Shown piece after piece: positions 53,665 to 63,094 of a stretch of 64,000 nt of DNA. The stretch is from Paracoccaceae bacterium. Lineage in GTDB: Bacteria; Pseudomonadota; Alphaproteobacteria; Rhodobacterales; Rhodobacteraceae. The position numbers and the translations under genes were made by a program. The stretch's first letter is position 1. Each line of letters begins with the position of its first letter. The notes under the pieces are model-generated. The model was given only the letters and a program-made list of their open reading frames with translations, searched no databases and was not told where the DNA came from. The stretch lies in assembly GCA_028284705.1 (NCBI GenBank), contig JANQRE010000033.1, positions 1-64,000 of the forward strand, read 5' to 3'.

Positions 53665-55740
53665 TCAGGCAACCTGTCGTGTGAGTTCCGATGCCGTATC
53701 TTCACCGATTGACTGATCCTTCGCGAAGTCGAACGCCATGACCAACTGGCTTAGTTTTTCTGCCTGTGCGCTCAGGGACTGGCTGAGCGACAGGCTTTGG
53801 TCAACCATGGAGGCATTGATCTGGGTTACCTGATCCAGTTCCAACATGGCTGTTTTAATCTCTTCAATGTTGGATGCCTGAGAACCGGTATCCTGAGCGA
53901 TTTGCGCAACGGCTATACTCGATTTCTCGACGCCGCCGCTAATCGACTGGAATGCCTCTCCGGCGGTCTCGACGATATCGACGCCCGCTTTGATTGTTCG
54001 GGTGGAGGATTCGATCAGGGATTTGATTTCATTCGTGGCATTTGCGGATTGCACCGCGAGATTGCGAACCTCGTTTGCGACCACGGCGAAGCCTTTCCCC
54101 GCTTCGCCGGCACGAGCGGCCTCGACGCCCGCATTGAGCGCCAGCAGGTTGGTTTGGAAGGCGATATCTTCAATCATGCCGGCCATGCGGGTCATCTGAT
54201 CGCCGGCGCTGGAGATACCTTGCATGGCCCCTATCGCATCCTGGATTCGGTTTCGGCCGGAGGTCGCCTCAGCCTGCAGATGTTCTGCGACGCGGTGCGC
54301 ATCTTGGGCAGCGGAAGCGGTGGTTGCAACTATGTCCGAGAGGTGTGAGAGCGCCTTGGTGGTGGCGACAAGCGATGCGGTTTGTGTTTCGGTGCGACGG
54401 GATAAATCCTCATTCGACGACCGCAGTTTTCCGCTGGACGATTGCACCTCCAGGGCAGAGCCGCCGACGCCAGTGATTGTCTCGGACAATCGCTCCACCG
54501 CCGTATTGAAGCTCAGGCGTAGGCTTTCGTAGTCGGGTGGGAAGGCTTCAGTGATGTTATGTCTAAGATTACCATGGGCCATGGCGTCCAGCGCGGTGTC
54601 GAGCTTGGAAATCACCCGATCTCTATCCTGAGATGCAATGCGCAATTGGGCGTCGGTTTCGCGCAGATGCTCTTTGGTTTCATTGAGCGCGGTGAACAAA
54701 TGGCCGAATTCCATTTGCCCCTCAATCATTCCATCCAGCTCGTCATATTGCTTTTTGCCCAAAAGCTCGAAGACTTGGCCAAGATTTTTGAAGCCTTGAT
54801 CAAAAGCCTGAATCACCACACGTGCTGTCCAAAAAACGAGTGCAACGATGACCGCGCTCACAAGAACCGCAATCGCGAATTGCAACGCGCTGGAATTCGC
54901 ATGGGACCGCGCGGCTTCGCTTATTCTGTCCATAGCGGCGAGTTCATGCACTCGTAGACTATCGATCCAGGTCGTGGACCGGGCGAACCATTCTGGTGCG
55001 GTGAAACTGCTGATCGGGGTTCCCGGCTGGGTCGCGATGACGGTGCTGTAGACCTCCGGCACGCCGGATGCTTCCAGATCTGCTTCAAAGTCCGGAAGCG
55101 CCATCAGATTTCCGAACTTGGTCAAAGCGGTTGCGAGGTAGGATTGGGTGATCGCGTGCTGTTCTACAAAACTACGATAGACGCTGAGCGAGAAAGATCC
55201 CGCGCCTAGACCGGTCGCCCCGGCGGCCCTTTGCAGCCCAGAAGCCTCTTTCGCCTCACCAAGGGCGGCCACCGCCGACCCCAGACGTGTTATCTTGCCA
55301 AGCGATTGCCCAACGAGCATCTCTTCGCTCGATTTGATGGCTTTGCGTATGATGCGGGTGTATTTGCTTGCCAGAACGGGAACGGTTGTCCTGAGCTGGT
55401 CGACGTCGTTTCGAAGTGTCGTTACCTCGCCCAGTGCCGCCTGTAGGTCTGTGGTGCCAGGCGGCAGAACTGCAATCACCGCATTGGTTCTCGCGCGCAT
55501 ATCCGGCAGCGTGTCGGCAAAGTTTTCGCCTCTGGACGCGACATGACCCGCCGACTGCCCACGTTCGATTTGTAGCGCGTGGACGAGGTCGGTGATAATC
55601 CGAACCGCTTCTATGTTTTTTGTCACCTGGCTTGCCGCGCGATACTGCTGGTACTGCAAAATGCACAGGTAAAAACTGAGCGTCATGATGCCCACCAGGG
55701 GCAGGATCGCTAACAAAAACAGCCGCGCGCGCAGGTTCAT
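53665..55740 (-). CDS. Methyl-accepting chemotaxis protein with NIT sensor domain
   Basis: A 691-residue receptor. An N-terminal helix is followed by a periplasmic NIT (nitrate/nitrite sensor-type) domain with [19 protein letters not shown], a second membrane helix at about 280-305 ([20 protein letters not shown]), and HAMP-like linkers. The signalling domain tip is [20 protein letters not shown] then [19 protein letters not shown]. It has no CheR-binding pentapeptide at the C-terminus. The ligand may be nitrate or nitrite, inferred from the domain name only. A perfect CtrA box lies 56-70 bases upstream. Confidence 0.88.
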   Translation of the reverse strand: MNLRARLFLLAILPLVGIMTLSFYLCILQYQQYRAASQVTKNIEAVRIITDLVHALQIERGQSAGHVASRGENFADTLPDMRARTNAVIAVLPPGTTDLQAALGEVTTLRNDVDQLRTTVPVLASKYTRIIRKAIKSSEEMLVGQSLGKITRLGSAVAALGEAKEASGLQRAAGATGLGAGSFSLSVYRSFVEQHAITQSYLATALTKFGNLMALPDFEADLEASGVPEVYSTVIATQPGTPISSFTAPEWFARSTTWIDSLRVHELAAMDRISEAARSHANSSALQFAIAVLVSAVIVALVFWTARVVIQAFDQGFKNLGQVFELLGKKQYDELDGMIEGQMEFGHLFTALNETKEHLRETDAQLRIASQDRDRVISKLDTALDAMAHGNLRHNITEAFPPDYESLRLSFNTAVERLSETITGVGGSALEVQSSSGKLRSSNEDLSRRTETQTASLVATTKALSHLSDIVATTASAAQDAHRVAEHLQAEATSGRNRIQDAIGAMQGISSAGDQMTRMAGMIEDIAFQTNLLALNAGVEAARAGEAGKGFAVVANEVRNLAVQSANATNEIKSLIESSTRTIKAGVDIVETAGEAFQSISGGVEKSSIAVAQIAQDTGSQASNIEEIKTAMLELDQVTQINASMVDQSLSLSQSLSAQAEKLSQLVMAFDFAKDQSIGEDTASELTRQVA

Positions 55741-55795
55741 GGGGGTCAGCCTTCGAAGTGTACTCGATACTGACCGATTTCTTAGGGACCGCCGC

Positions 55796-55810
55796 TTAAC
55801 ATAGGTTTAA
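55796..55810. promoter_or_regulatory. CtrA box upstream of the chemoreceptor gene
   Basis: The sequence TTAACATAGGTTTAA is a perfect TTAA-N7-TTAA, the full binding site of the cell-cycle regulator CtrA. It lies 55-70 bases before the chemoreceptor start at 55740 and downstream of the ispH stop at 55853. In Rhodobacterales CtrA controls motility and chemotaxis genes, so it likely controls this receptor. Confidence 0.7.
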
Positions 55811-55852
55811 GCCCTGACGCGGCGCCTGGCTCGGCCTCGCGCCGTGGTGGGT

Positions 55853-56803
55853 TCAGGCAGGTTCGCGAAGCACGCGGGGCACCTTGAATTCGACATTCTC
55901 CTGCGCGGTTTCCACGATCTCTACCTTCGTTTCAAAACGGTCTTTGAAGGCGTCGATCACCTCGTTGATCAGCACTTCCGGTGCGGAGGCGCCTGCCGTG
56001 ATGCCGATGCTGTCGATCCCCTCAAGCGCGCGCCAGTCGATATCTTTGGCCCGCTGTGCGAGCTGGGCGTAAGTGCAGCCGGCCTTCGCACCGACCTCCA
56101 CAAGGCGTTTGGAATTTGAGGAATTTGGCGCACCGATCACCAGCATGGCGGAGGTCTTGGCGGCCATAGCCTTGACCGCTTCCTGGCGGTTCGTCGTGGC
56201 GTAGCAAATATCCTCTTTATGTGGCCCGACGATGGTGGGGAAACGGGCCTGAAGAGCGGCGACGATATCGGCGGTGTCATCGACCGACAGGGTGGTCTGG
56301 GTGATAAAGGCGAGGCGTTCGGGGTCGCGCGGGGTCAATGTGGCGACATCTTCGACCGTTTCCACAAGAAGGACCTCGCCCTCGGGCAACTGCCCCATGG
56401 TGCCTATGGTTTCAGGGTGTCCTTCATGGCCGATCATCACCATTTGCAGACCGTTTTCGTGGTGGCGTGCGGCCTCGATATGGACCTTGGAGACCAGCGG
56501 ACAGGTGGCATCCACGTAGATCATCTCGCGCTTCGCGGCGGCAGCGGGCACGGCTTTCGGCACGCCATGGGCGGAGAAGATCACCGGGCGGTCATCTGGG
56601 CATTCGTCGAGCTCTTCGACAAAAACCGCGCCCTTGTCGCGCAAGCCATCGACCACGAATTTGTTGTGCACGATCTCGTGGCGCACATAGACCGGTGCGC
56701 CCCATTTCTCGAGCGCCATCTCGACTATCTTGATCGCCCGATCCACACCGGCGCAGAACCCGCGCGGGGCCGCGAGATAGAGAGTGAGCGGGGCTTTGGA
56801 CAT
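55853..56803 (-). CDS. ispH: 4-hydroxy-3-methylbut-2-enyl diphosphate reductase
   Basis: A 316-residue 4Fe-4S enzyme for the last step of the MEP pathway, making IPP and DMAPP. The three cluster Cys are in [25 protein letters not shown] and [11 protein letters not shown]. The ATG at 56803 ([13 protein letters not shown]) is chosen; the longer in-frame start at 56992 has no support. Its position between the chemoreceptor and hemerythrin genes is unrelated to pathway. Confidence 0.95.
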   Translation of the reverse strand: MSKAPLTLYLAAPRGFCAGVDRAIKIVEMALEKWGAPVYVRHEIVHNKFVVDGLRDKGAVFVEELDECPDDRPVIFSAHGVPKAVPAAAAKREMIYVDATCPLVSKVHIEAARHHENGLQMVMIGHEGHPETIGTMGQLPEGEVLLVETVEDVATLTPRDPERLAFITQTTLSVDDTADIVAALQARFPTIVGPHKEDICYATTNRQEAVKAMAAKTSAMLVIGAPNSSNSKRLVEVGAKAGCTYAQLAQRAKDIDWRALEGIDSIGITAGASAPEVLINEVIDAFKDRFETKVEIVETAQENVEFKVPRVLREPA

Positions 56804-56859
56804 ATGCGGTCTCCTTGTCCCCAAGAGGTAAGGCGTCGCGCGACAGAGGTCCAGAGGTA

Positions 56860-56885
56860 CCCGGCCCCGCCGAGGGGGAGCCGGG
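56860..56885 (-). terminator. Hairpin after the hemerythrin gene
   Basis: CCCGGC at 56860-56865 pairs with GCCGGG at 56880-56885 around a 14-base C/G-rich loop that could pair further. It lies just downstream of the hemerythrin stop codon at 56892 (leftward gene). There is no T run, so terminator function is tentative. Confidence 0.35.
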
Positions 56886-56891
56886 CGTGGT

Positions 56892-57458
56892 CTATCCGCG
56901 CATCTTGTGGTGCAAAAGGATCGGCACGACGAGGTCTTCCTCATCTGCCAGATGGCGGTCGAGCAGGGCCTCGATCTGTTCGGTCTGACCATGGATCAGC
57001 CCGGCTTCCTCACGCGCTTGCGGCTCGTCGAGTTGTTCGAGTTTCACAACGCGATTGGCCTGACGCGTAAAGGTATCGAGCAATTGATCGAGCCCCTCGT
57101 GGTCGGTCTCCAACACCTCCAGCCCACTATCAAATCGCGGGTCGGCGTCGGACAGTTCTGGGAAGAATTTTCGATCTTCCCATGTGTGATGCCCATGCAG
57201 ATTGCGCACCAGCAGATTGCCGAAATAGGACAGCCGCGCGGCATAGTCCTCAGGCGCGCGGGTCCGGTCGAGATAAAGCTCCGTATCGAGTTTCACCAGC
57301 TCGGCCAACTGGCGAAAGGCCACATGAGCCCCCATCCAGTTCTGAATGGAGGCGGCGAAATTCGGGTGATCCGGCCAAGCGTCGCGCGGATAATCCCGAA
57401 GCAGGACGCGCATGTCCTCAGGCAGCGCCTCCTGTCTCACAGCGAGGGTTTCAGTCAT
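56892..57458 (-). CDS. Hemerythrin-domain protein
   Basis: A 188-residue HHE-type four-helix protein. Candidate di-iron ligands are in [38 protein letters not shown] and [12 protein letters not shown]. Members bind oxygen or sense iron or nitric oxide, or repair Fe-S centres; no role is proven here. The ATG at 57458 is chosen over an upstream extension to 57593. A perfect TGTTA-N5-TAACA palindrome lies 14 bases before the start. Confidence 0.85.
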   Translation of the reverse strand: MTETLAVRQEALPEDMRVLLRDYPRDAWPDHPNFAASIQNWMGAHVAFRQLAELVKLDTELYLDRTRAPEDYAARLSYFGNLLVRNLHGHHTWEDRKFFPELSDADPRFDSGLEVLETDHEGLDQLLDTFTRQANRVVKLEQLDEPQAREEAGLIHGQTEQIEALLDRHLADEEDLVVPILLHHKMRG

Positions 57459-57472
57459 GAACCCGCAAATGT

Positions 57473-57487
57473 TGTTACACCATAACA
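57473..57487. promoter_or_regulatory. Palindromic site before the hemerythrin gene
   Basis: TGTTACACCATAACA is a perfect TGTTA-N5-TAACA palindrome, located 14-29 bases before the ATG at 57458 on the minus strand. The position suits a repressor operator. I cannot match it with certainty to a known regulator. Confidence 0.45.
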
Positions 57488-57637
57488 GTTTCAATGGGCC
57501 GAAATCGCTGAGGCGCTGTGCACAGATGTTGATGTGACCCAGATGCGCGAGAGCGTCATCAGCGTTGCGTTGTGCGGTCACCTCGGCTTTCATGCATGGG
57601 GTATCATTTTAATAATTCCATTATCGGGGACGGTTTC

Positions 57638-58837
57638 ATGGCAGATGATCGACTTGTCAGGTTCAGCAGCTACCGGCTTCCCACGGCTGAGGATTGGGCG
57701 CTGGTTCAATTGGCTCCGGGCGAGAGCCTGTCAAACAGCGGCTTTCCCGGAACGGTTCGCAGGTTTCATCTCGACCGCTTGCCGCAGTTCACCGGAGCCA
57801 TTACCGGCGTCGTTTGTGCCTATTGCGGGACCTTGCACCCTAGCTTGGCCTGCGAGGTCGATCACATCATCCCCATCGCCATCTACTGCAAATACCACCT
57901 GATGGCGCTTTACGAACAGAAACAGCGCATGGTGCCGCCGCAGGAGATCAACGCTCTTGATCGTGATCTCTTTGCCGCTGATCTCACCAACTTGATCCTG
58001 GCGTGCAAAGCCTGCAATCAGGCGAAACGGATGGTCATGCCCAACATTCCGTTCGTGCATTTCCCTGACGCGGTCTTGTCAGCCCATCAGGCGATGGATC
58101 GTGTGTTCCAATCAGCTTCGATTGATGATGTCGCCCGGGGTCGTCTGCTGCAGAAAGTGCAGACCAACCGAGAACACCTCAACAATATTGATCGCATGTC
58201 GCGGACGCGTGCTTCGGGGAACCGAGGTCTGTACGTCTTGGGGCATTATGGGGTGCCAGGTCGCTCAAGCGCACGTCTTGCAGACGCAGCGGGAGCGGCT
58301 GCCGCGGCTGCTGCGCCAGCCCCGGACCCGGTGGATGTCCAGATTTCGGCGGTCCAGTTCATCGTCGCTGGAATAAAACGACCACCGAATGTCACACATA
58401 TTCGCGCGCTCCTGGCGATGGATCAGGCCTATGTCGACAAGACCGCTGCGGCGGGAGCGGCCGCTGGAGCAGGAGCGGGGGCTGCAGGTGCGGCGGCTGC
58501 CGCCGCGGCTGCGACTCCGACCGACGAGCCTCTGCGGGTGTGCCACTACTGTCTGGGTCTCTATCGCGATCAGTTCTTCGAACTCGATCATATCCAACCC
58601 CGGCAAAAGGGGGTCCATGACGAAAGGGTCTACAATGATCCGACGAACATCATTCCCGTCTGCAGCACCTGTAATGGCAGCAAGGCGGAACGTGCCCTGA
58701 CGTCGGATTGGTTGGACGAGCGCACCGCAGCACGAATTCAGCACGGCATTCTAGGGATGAATGATGTGCTGACAGCTCGTCAATTTGCCAAAGCGGATAA
58801 CGTGCGTCGAAGATTGCTCGGACTACCCGAGCGTTAA
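57638..58837 (+). CDS. Double HNH-domain protein with alanine-rich linkers
   Basis: A 399-residue protein with two zinc-HNH modules. The first: C60-x-x-C63, D75-H76 in EVDHIIP, N118, C123-x-x-C126-N127. The second: C302-x-x-C305, D317-H318 in ELDHIQP, N337, C342-x-x-C345-N346. Both are of the HNN type expected for nucleases. They are joined by a helical stretch and two Ala/Gly-rich linkers (about 215-228 and 269-292). Residues 1-55 are not recognised. No immunity gene, methylase or helicase adjoins, so defence function is not shown. ATG at 57638 follows CGGGGA. Confidence 0.75.
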   Translation: MADDRLVRFSSYRLPTAEDWALVQLAPGESLSNSGFPGTVRRFHLDRLPQFTGAITGVVCAYCGTLHPSLACEVDHIIPIAIYCKYHLMALYEQKQRMVPPQEINALDRDLFAADLTNLILACKACNQAKRMVMPNIPFVHFPDAVLSAHQAMDRVFQSASIDDVARGRLLQKVQTNREHLNNIDRMSRTRASGNRGLYVLGHYGVPGRSSARLADAAGAAAAAAAPAPDPVDVQISAVQFIVAGIKRPPNVTHIRALLAMDQAYVDKTAAAGAAAGAGAGAAGAAAAAAAATPTDEPLRVCHYCLGLYRDQFFELDHIQPRQKGVHDERVYNDPTNIIPVCSTCNGSKAERALTSDWLDERTAARIQHGILGMNDVLTARQFAKADNVRRRLLGLPER

Positions 58838-58858
58838 GGGAAGATACCGCCGCAGCGC

Positions 58859-59488
58859 TTATGCAGGGTCCTTGAACCCGATCTCCTTGTGGGAGCCATC
58901 GCAGAACGGTTTGTTCTTCGAGGCACCGCAGCGGCAGAGATAGGCCTTCGACATGTTGGCGATGCGGTGTCCGGTGCCGGTGGTGATCTCGACATTGCCT
59001 TCGATGACCAGCGGGCCATCAGGGATACGTTTCGCGGTGACGGTCCCGCCGCGATCTTCGGTTTTGGGCGGGGTTTTCGGTGCGGGTTCGCCTGTGGCCG
59101 TGAAGCCACCCTCGACATGGGAGTAGTCGCAATAGGGTTTGTTCTTGGACAGACCGCAGCGGCACAGCGTGAGGCGTGGCTCGACCTCGCCGTCATCGAC
59201 CGAAAGCGTACCTGCCGTGGCGAGTGGGCCATTTTCCAGCACAGCGATGCGGTTGATCTTCGGGATGTCCTCAGGCGTGCCCGTGCGTTTGAACCCGAGC
59301 GCGCCGGAGGGACAGGTGCGGATCATCGCCGCGATCTCCTCGCCGGTCGCGTTGTCGGGGCGCACCCAGGGGCGCTGGGAAGGATCGAAGACGTCCGGAA
59401 GCTTCAGGTAGCAGTTGCGCGCGTGAATGCAGCGGCTCATGTCGAAGGTGACGGTGATCTCTTTGCCTTCATATTCCTTGCGGCGCAT
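58859..59488 (-). CDS. Fused Fer4_19 and double-CDGSH iron-sulfur protein
   Basis: A 209-residue protein. Residues 10-67 are a divergent single-cluster ferredoxin-like domain with Cys20, Cys26 and Cys59 (CPSGALGF). Two CDGSH-type units follow, each with CxC-x8-CDxSH: C109, C111, C120, H124 and C185, C187, C196, H200; the first has CDYSH in place of CDGSH. Each should bind a 2Fe-2S cluster with three Cys and one His. Role in redox or iron-sulfur transfer is plausible. The ATG at 59488 is chosen over the extension to 59554. Confidence 0.88.
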   Translation of the reverse strand: MRRKEYEGKEITVTFDMSRCIHARNCYLKLPDVFDPSQRPWVRPDNATGEEIAAMIRTCPSGALGFKRTGTPEDIPKINRIAVLENGPLATAGTLSVDDGEVEPRLTLCRCGLSKNKPYCDYSHVEGGFTATGEPAPKTPPKTEDRGGTVTAKRIPDGPLVIEGNVEITTGTGHRIANMSKAYLCRCGASKNKPFCDGSHKEIGFKDPA

Positions 59489-59567
59489 GGCGGGCTCCCT
59501 CGATGTGTCGTTGGCGTTGCGCATCATTTGAGCATCGCGCAGGCGCGCTGCCAAGGGCGAAGGTCAC

Positions 59568-60086
59568 TCAGAGGCGCAACGTGAACATGTCGGTGCCGTC
59601 GGACGATAGAGCCACATCACGCGTGAGTCCGGCCTTTTGCAGCACACGAGCGGAGGCCGGGTTTGTGGTCTCGACGCCGCCCAGGAGCATCACGGGCGCG
59701 CGCTTGGTCCGATACCAGCCGACGAGTCCCTGCAGCATCTCGGTGGCGTACCCTTTGCCCCAGGCGGCCTCCGAGAAGAGATACCCGAGATGGATGGGCG
59801 TGGGTTTGCCGGGTTCGGGGAAGCTTGCGAGGATCAGCAGGCCGATCAGCGCGCCGCCCGTGTGCACCAGATAGACGTCACTTTCGGCATCGCGGTCGGC
59901 GATCCAATCGGAGATGCCAGAGGAACCGTCTTCGCGATGCAGAGACGGTGGCAGGGGAGCGAGAACCTTGGGCGTCAGGATCGTGTCCAGCGAGTCTATC
60001 AGGGCAACGCGGGATTCAGGAGAAGCGAGCGCCGGACCCCAGGGCGTCACCCGCAGGCGGTCGGTTGAGTATCCCGACCCAGTCAC
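59568..60086 (-). CDS. GNAT-family N-acetyltransferase (RimJ/RimL-like)
   Basis: A 172-residue acetyltransferase with the A motif EAAWGKGYATEMLQGLVGWY and the end segment NPASARVLQKAGL. The RimJ/RimL type acetylates protein N-termini or small molecules; the target is unknown. It overlaps the deiminase-like gene by 4 bases, so the two are coupled. Confidence 0.85.
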   Translation of the reverse strand: MTGSGYSTDRLRVTPWGPALASPESRVALIDSLDTILTPKVLAPLPPSLHREDGSSGISDWIADRDAESDVYLVHTGGALIGLLILASFPEPGKPTPIHLGYLFSEAAWGKGYATEMLQGLVGWYRTKRAPVMLLGGVETTNPASARVLQKAGLTRDVALSSDGTDMFTLRL

Positions 60087-61036
60087 CGGTCTTCCATGTC
60101 GCGCGCGACGATGCCGGTGAGACAGCCGACTGCGCCGGCGGCCTTGCGCAGCTCGAACATCGGGGTCTCCAGCACCTCGATTCCAAGTGTCTCATACCAT
60201 GTCTTGTAAGCCTGATTTCCGGTGGGCATGAGGACACGACCGGGACCGAGCGTGACGAAGTTGAGAGCGCGATTGGCTTGGGCGGCGTCCTCGTCCGGGA
60301 GGTACTCTGTCCGATATCCCGCTTCACGGAGCGCCATGACGGCAGCATGGGGCGTGCGGCGGGGCCAGCAGATCGCGATGTCTTTGTCCGGGATACGCAA
60401 CATGCCCATCAGATGCATGGTGCCGAAGGGCATATCGACCGCGGTCAGCCTCCACCCAAGTTCATCGAACAAGGCGCTGATCTGGTCAATTGCCGCCTGA
60501 TTGGTGCGCAGCCCGCGTCCGATCAACGCGTGGCTGGGGGTCAGCCAGATCAGATCGGCGCCCTCGAAGGTGGCCGTGCCGGTCAGTGTTCGCAGGATCG
60601 GGACATGGGCTGCTGCCAGAGCGGCGGCGGTCGCGACCTCTTCGCCTGCACGCACGGTGGAGGCAGGGCGGGCGAGGATCGCGCCTTGCGGGGTCATTAC
60701 AAAGAGATCGGCGCAGAACATGCGGTTCGGCGTCGGGTTTGGCACGTCAGGCGTTTGCAGAACTTGAACTTGAGCGGCTGCGTAAGCCTCTGCGAGTTGA
60801 TCATGCTCAGCCTTTGCTTTGGCAAGGTCGAGCGGTTCGAGCTGCTGCGCGGCGTCGAAATCTTCGGCCTCCAGCTCTACACCCGGGCGCCGAAGAAGCA
60901 CCTGCCGCAAAGGCCGCCACTCGCTGTCGATTCCGCCTTGCCACATCGGACCCATGTCGTCTGCATGTGTGCGCAAGCGCTGTGACCAACCATCACCGCC
61001 ATACGCGGAACTGGAAAAAGTGGATTGATCGGCCAT
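60083..61036 (-). CDS. Arginine-deiminase-family protein
   Basis: A 317-residue amidino-hydrolase fold protein. The likely catalytic Cys is in AAGAVGCLTGIV near the C-terminus, the His in FGTMHLMGML, and the N-terminal RMFCADLFVMTPQG and LRTLTGTATFEGADLIWL match DDAH/arginine-deiminase relatives. It may hydrolyse arginine or a methylated or other guanidino compound. The ATG at 61036 is chosen; an in-frame ATG at 61102 lacks support. It is divergent from the cytochrome gene. Confidence 0.85.
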   Translation of the reverse strand: MADQSTFSSSAYGGDGWSQRLRTHADDMGPMWQGGIDSEWRPLRQVLLRRPGVELEAEDFDAAQQLEPLDLAKAKAEHDQLAEAYAAAQVQVLQTPDVPNPTPNRMFCADLFVMTPQGAILARPASTVRAGEEVATAAALAAAHVPILRTLTGTATFEGADLIWLTPSHALIGRGLRTNQAAIDQISALFDELGWRLTAVDMPFGTMHLMGMLRIPDKDIAICWPRRTPHAAVMALREAGYRTEYLPDEDAAQANRALNFVTLGPGRVLMPTGNQAYKTWYETLGIEVLETPMFELRKAAGAVGCLTGIVARDMEDR

Positions 61037-61212
61037 GGATCGTACGCTTCGCTCCTTAGAATTTCTGGACGAGAAGTAGCTGGTCCCTTGGCGGATTGCC
61101 AAGAGGCCGACCTAGTGTTGTTTTTCCTAAATGGCGCGCTTGACCTTCCAGCAGGGGGAACCGGTAAGGACAATTTCCAAGTCAACACAACCTGCGCTGC
61201 GAGGGTCGAGCC

Positions 61213-61662
61213 ATGCTAAAACCAGTCGCGATAGTCACTTCAACGATTGCCATCGCTGGCTTTTCGATTTGGTTTGTGCGGTCTGAGGCGAAGGCGGAGA
61301 TCGAATATCAGAACACAGCCATTGTTGCCAAAGGCAAGGTTCTGTACGACGAGAATTGCGCCTCCTGCCACGGCGAGAATCTTGAAGGACAGGAGGACTG
61401 GCGGACACGCGGTGATGACGGGAAGTTGCCCGCTCCACCCCATAACGAGACCGGGCACACCTGGCACCATCCAAGCGCGCAGCTTTTTGCGATTACCAAA
61501 TATGGGACTGAAGCTCTTGTGGGTGGTGATTATCGGAGTGACATGCGCGGATTCGTTGACGACCTGACGGATCCTCAAATCTGGGCAGTGTTAAGTTTCA
61601 TCAAGAGCAGATGGCCCGACAAGGTTATTGCGGCACACAATGACATCGAGAGACGAAACTAA
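61213..61662 (+). CDS. Membrane-anchored class I cytochrome c
   Basis: A 149-residue protein. An uncleaved or signal anchor helix (residues 4-20, VAIVTSTIAIAGFSIWF) is followed by a single heme-binding C49-A-S-C52-H53. The distal Met may be in SDMRGF. It probably carries electrons in the periplasm; partner oxidase is unknown. The upstream intergenic region of 176 bases is shared with the deiminase-like gene and contains CTTGGC-N5-GCCAAG. Confidence 0.85.
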   Translation: MLKPVAIVTSTIAIAGFSIWFVRSEAKAEIEYQNTAIVAKGKVLYDENCASCHGENLEGQEDWRTRGDDGKLPAPPHNETGHTWHHPSAQLFAITKYGTEALVGGDYRSDMRGFVDDLTDPQIWAVLSFIKSRWPDKVIAAHNDIERRN

Positions 61663-61720
61663 AGCGCGTGGCAAGAGCCCGTTCCTTCGTTCAGCCGAAC
61701 TGGCGTTGGTCACAAAAGAA

Positions 61721-61748
61721 AAAGGCCGGAGCGGATGCGCCGGCCTTT
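61721..61748 (-). terminator. Rho-independent terminator of the NYN gene
   Basis: AAAGGCCGG at 61721-61729 pairs with CCGGCCTTT at 61740-61748. On the minus strand the stem is followed by TTTTTCTTTT (the A run at 61711-61720), so it ends the leftward NYN gene that stops at 61756. The rightward cytochrome gene may use it too, but with a weaker T run. Confidence 0.88.
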
Positions 61749-61755
61749 CCAGTGA

Positions 61756-62328
61756 TTAGTCTACCGTTTCTGTTTGACGGCTGTGACCATTCTCTTCATC
61801 GCGCGGCGGGCGTCCGATCACGTCGCGCAACTCGTCAAGCTCGATGAAATTGTCAGCCTGACGGCGCAACTCATCGGAGATCATCGGCGGGTTGGAGCGG
61901 ATCGTGGAGACCACCGAGACACGCACGCCCTTGCGCTGGATCGATTCCACCAGCGGGCGGAAGTCGCCATCGCCGGAGAACAGGACAATGTGATCCACGT
62001 GGGGCGCCAGTTCCATGGCATCGACGGTCAGTTCGATATCCATATTGCCCTTCACCTTCCGGCGTCCCTCCCGGTCGGTGTATTCCTTCGCCGGTTTCGT
62101 AACCATCGTGAAGCCGTTGTAATGCAGCCAGTCCACGAGGGGGCGAATGGGCGAGTAGTCGTCATTTTCCAGGAGCGCTGTGTAATAGAACGCACGAAGC
62201 ATTTTACCGCGTCGCATGAACTCGTGTCTGAGGAGTTTGTAATCAATATCAAACCCCAAAGACTTGGCGGCGGCGTATAGATTCGAGCCGTCAATGAACA
62301 GCGCTAGCCGTTCGTCTTTGTAAAACAT
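61756..62328 (-). CDS. LabA-like NYN-domain protein
   Basis: A 190-residue PIN-like protein with the NYN motifs LALFIDGSNLYAAAKSLGFD (first Asp), GNMDIELTVDAM and VLFSGDGDFRPLVESIQRKG (Asp cluster). Such proteins are putative RNA nucleases, but targets are unknown. The ATG at 62328 (MFYKDERLALF) is chosen, the longer frame to 62409 being unlikely. It is divergent from folK with a 116-bp gap and is the only gene served by the terminator at 61721. Confidence 0.86.
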   Translation of the reverse strand: MFYKDERLALFIDGSNLYAAAKSLGFDIDYKLLRHEFMRRGKMLRAFYYTALLENDDYSPIRPLVDWLHYNGFTMVTKPAKEYTDREGRRKVKGNMDIELTVDAMELAPHVDHIVLFSGDGDFRPLVESIQRKGVRVSVVSTIRSNPPMISDELRRQADNFIELDELRDVIGRPPRDEENGHSRQTETVD

Positions 62329-62444
62329 CAAATTTCCTTCCGATTTTTGGGCCCCGCCGATATGAACCGTGAGTGTGTGAGTGGCTTTGGGTGGCGAAAC
62401 CGTCCGCACTTTACGATAAATTTGAGGGGTCGCAAGGCAGACTA

Positions 62445-63026
62445 ATGGTTAACGCACGAACAATTGCGTGGATTGCCCTTGGAAGTAACGTAACGTCATC
62501 AGTCGGAACCCCTGCAGAGACGATAATTGCTGCGATGCAGCGGATTTCGGCTGATTCGTGCGAAGTTTTTCTTAAAAGTCGGCTGTTTCTTACGCCTGCC
62601 TTCCCGGAAGGCAGCGGACCGGACTTCGTGAATGCGGCGATTGGCGTGCGCACGGAATTGGATGCCAAGGGGCTGCTCTCGCATTTACATCGGGTTGAAG
62701 AGGGGCTCGGACGGGTTCGAAAGGACAGATGGGGACCTCGCGTGATCGACCTCGATCTTCTGGCGTTTGGCGACGATGTTTTACCCGACCGGGAGACTCA
62801 GGCGGCGTGGCGCGATCTGTCGCTAGAGGAACAGATGGCGCGGGCGCCCGATCAGTTGATCCTGCCGCATCCGCGCCTGCAAGAGCGGGCCTTTGTTCTG
62901 GTGCCTCTGGCCGATATCGCCCCGGATTGGCAACACCCGATTCTCGGCGTCACGGTCCAAGAGATGCTGACGGCGCGTCCCGAGGCCGAAAAAACCGCCG
63001 TTCAGCCAATAGAGACAGGCTTTTGA
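62445..63026 (+). CDS. folK: 2-amino-4-hydroxy-6-hydroxymethyldihydropteridine diphosphokinase
   Basis: A 193-residue HPPK that transfers pyrophosphate from ATP to 6-hydroxymethyl-dihydropterin in folate synthesis. Motifs are WIALGSNVTS, FLTPAFPEGSGPDFVNA, VEEGLGRVRKDRWGPRVIDL and LLAFGDDV, the last with metal-binding Asp pair. HPRLQERAFVLVPL is the terminal motif. It is longer than E. coli FolK by about 30 residues, which is common in alphaproteobacteria. The ATG at 62445 follows AAGG. Confidence 0.93.
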   Translation: MVNARTIAWIALGSNVTSSVGTPAETIIAAMQRISADSCEVFLKSRLFLTPAFPEGSGPDFVNAAIGVRTELDAKGLLSHLHRVEEGLGRVRKDRWGPRVIDLDLLAFGDDVLPDRETQAAWRDLSLEEQMARAPDQLILPHPRLQERAFVLVPLADIAPDWQHPILGVTVQEMLTARPEAEKTAVQPIETGF

Positions 63027-63094
63027 GGTTGTCATGGCCCGCGCGACCGCCTAAATGAAGCTCTCTATACCCCTGCCAAGGCTGGAGAAACCCC

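Noticed and set aside
57638-58837. Restriction-modification or toxin-immunity system around the double-HNH gene
   Set aside because: Neighbouring genes are hemerythrin and CDGSH proteins on the opposite strand, with no methylase, immunity or mobile gene.
61058-61072. TTAGAATTTCT near the deiminase gene as an iron-responsive (Irr) site
   Set aside because: Only half of the expected palindrome is present.
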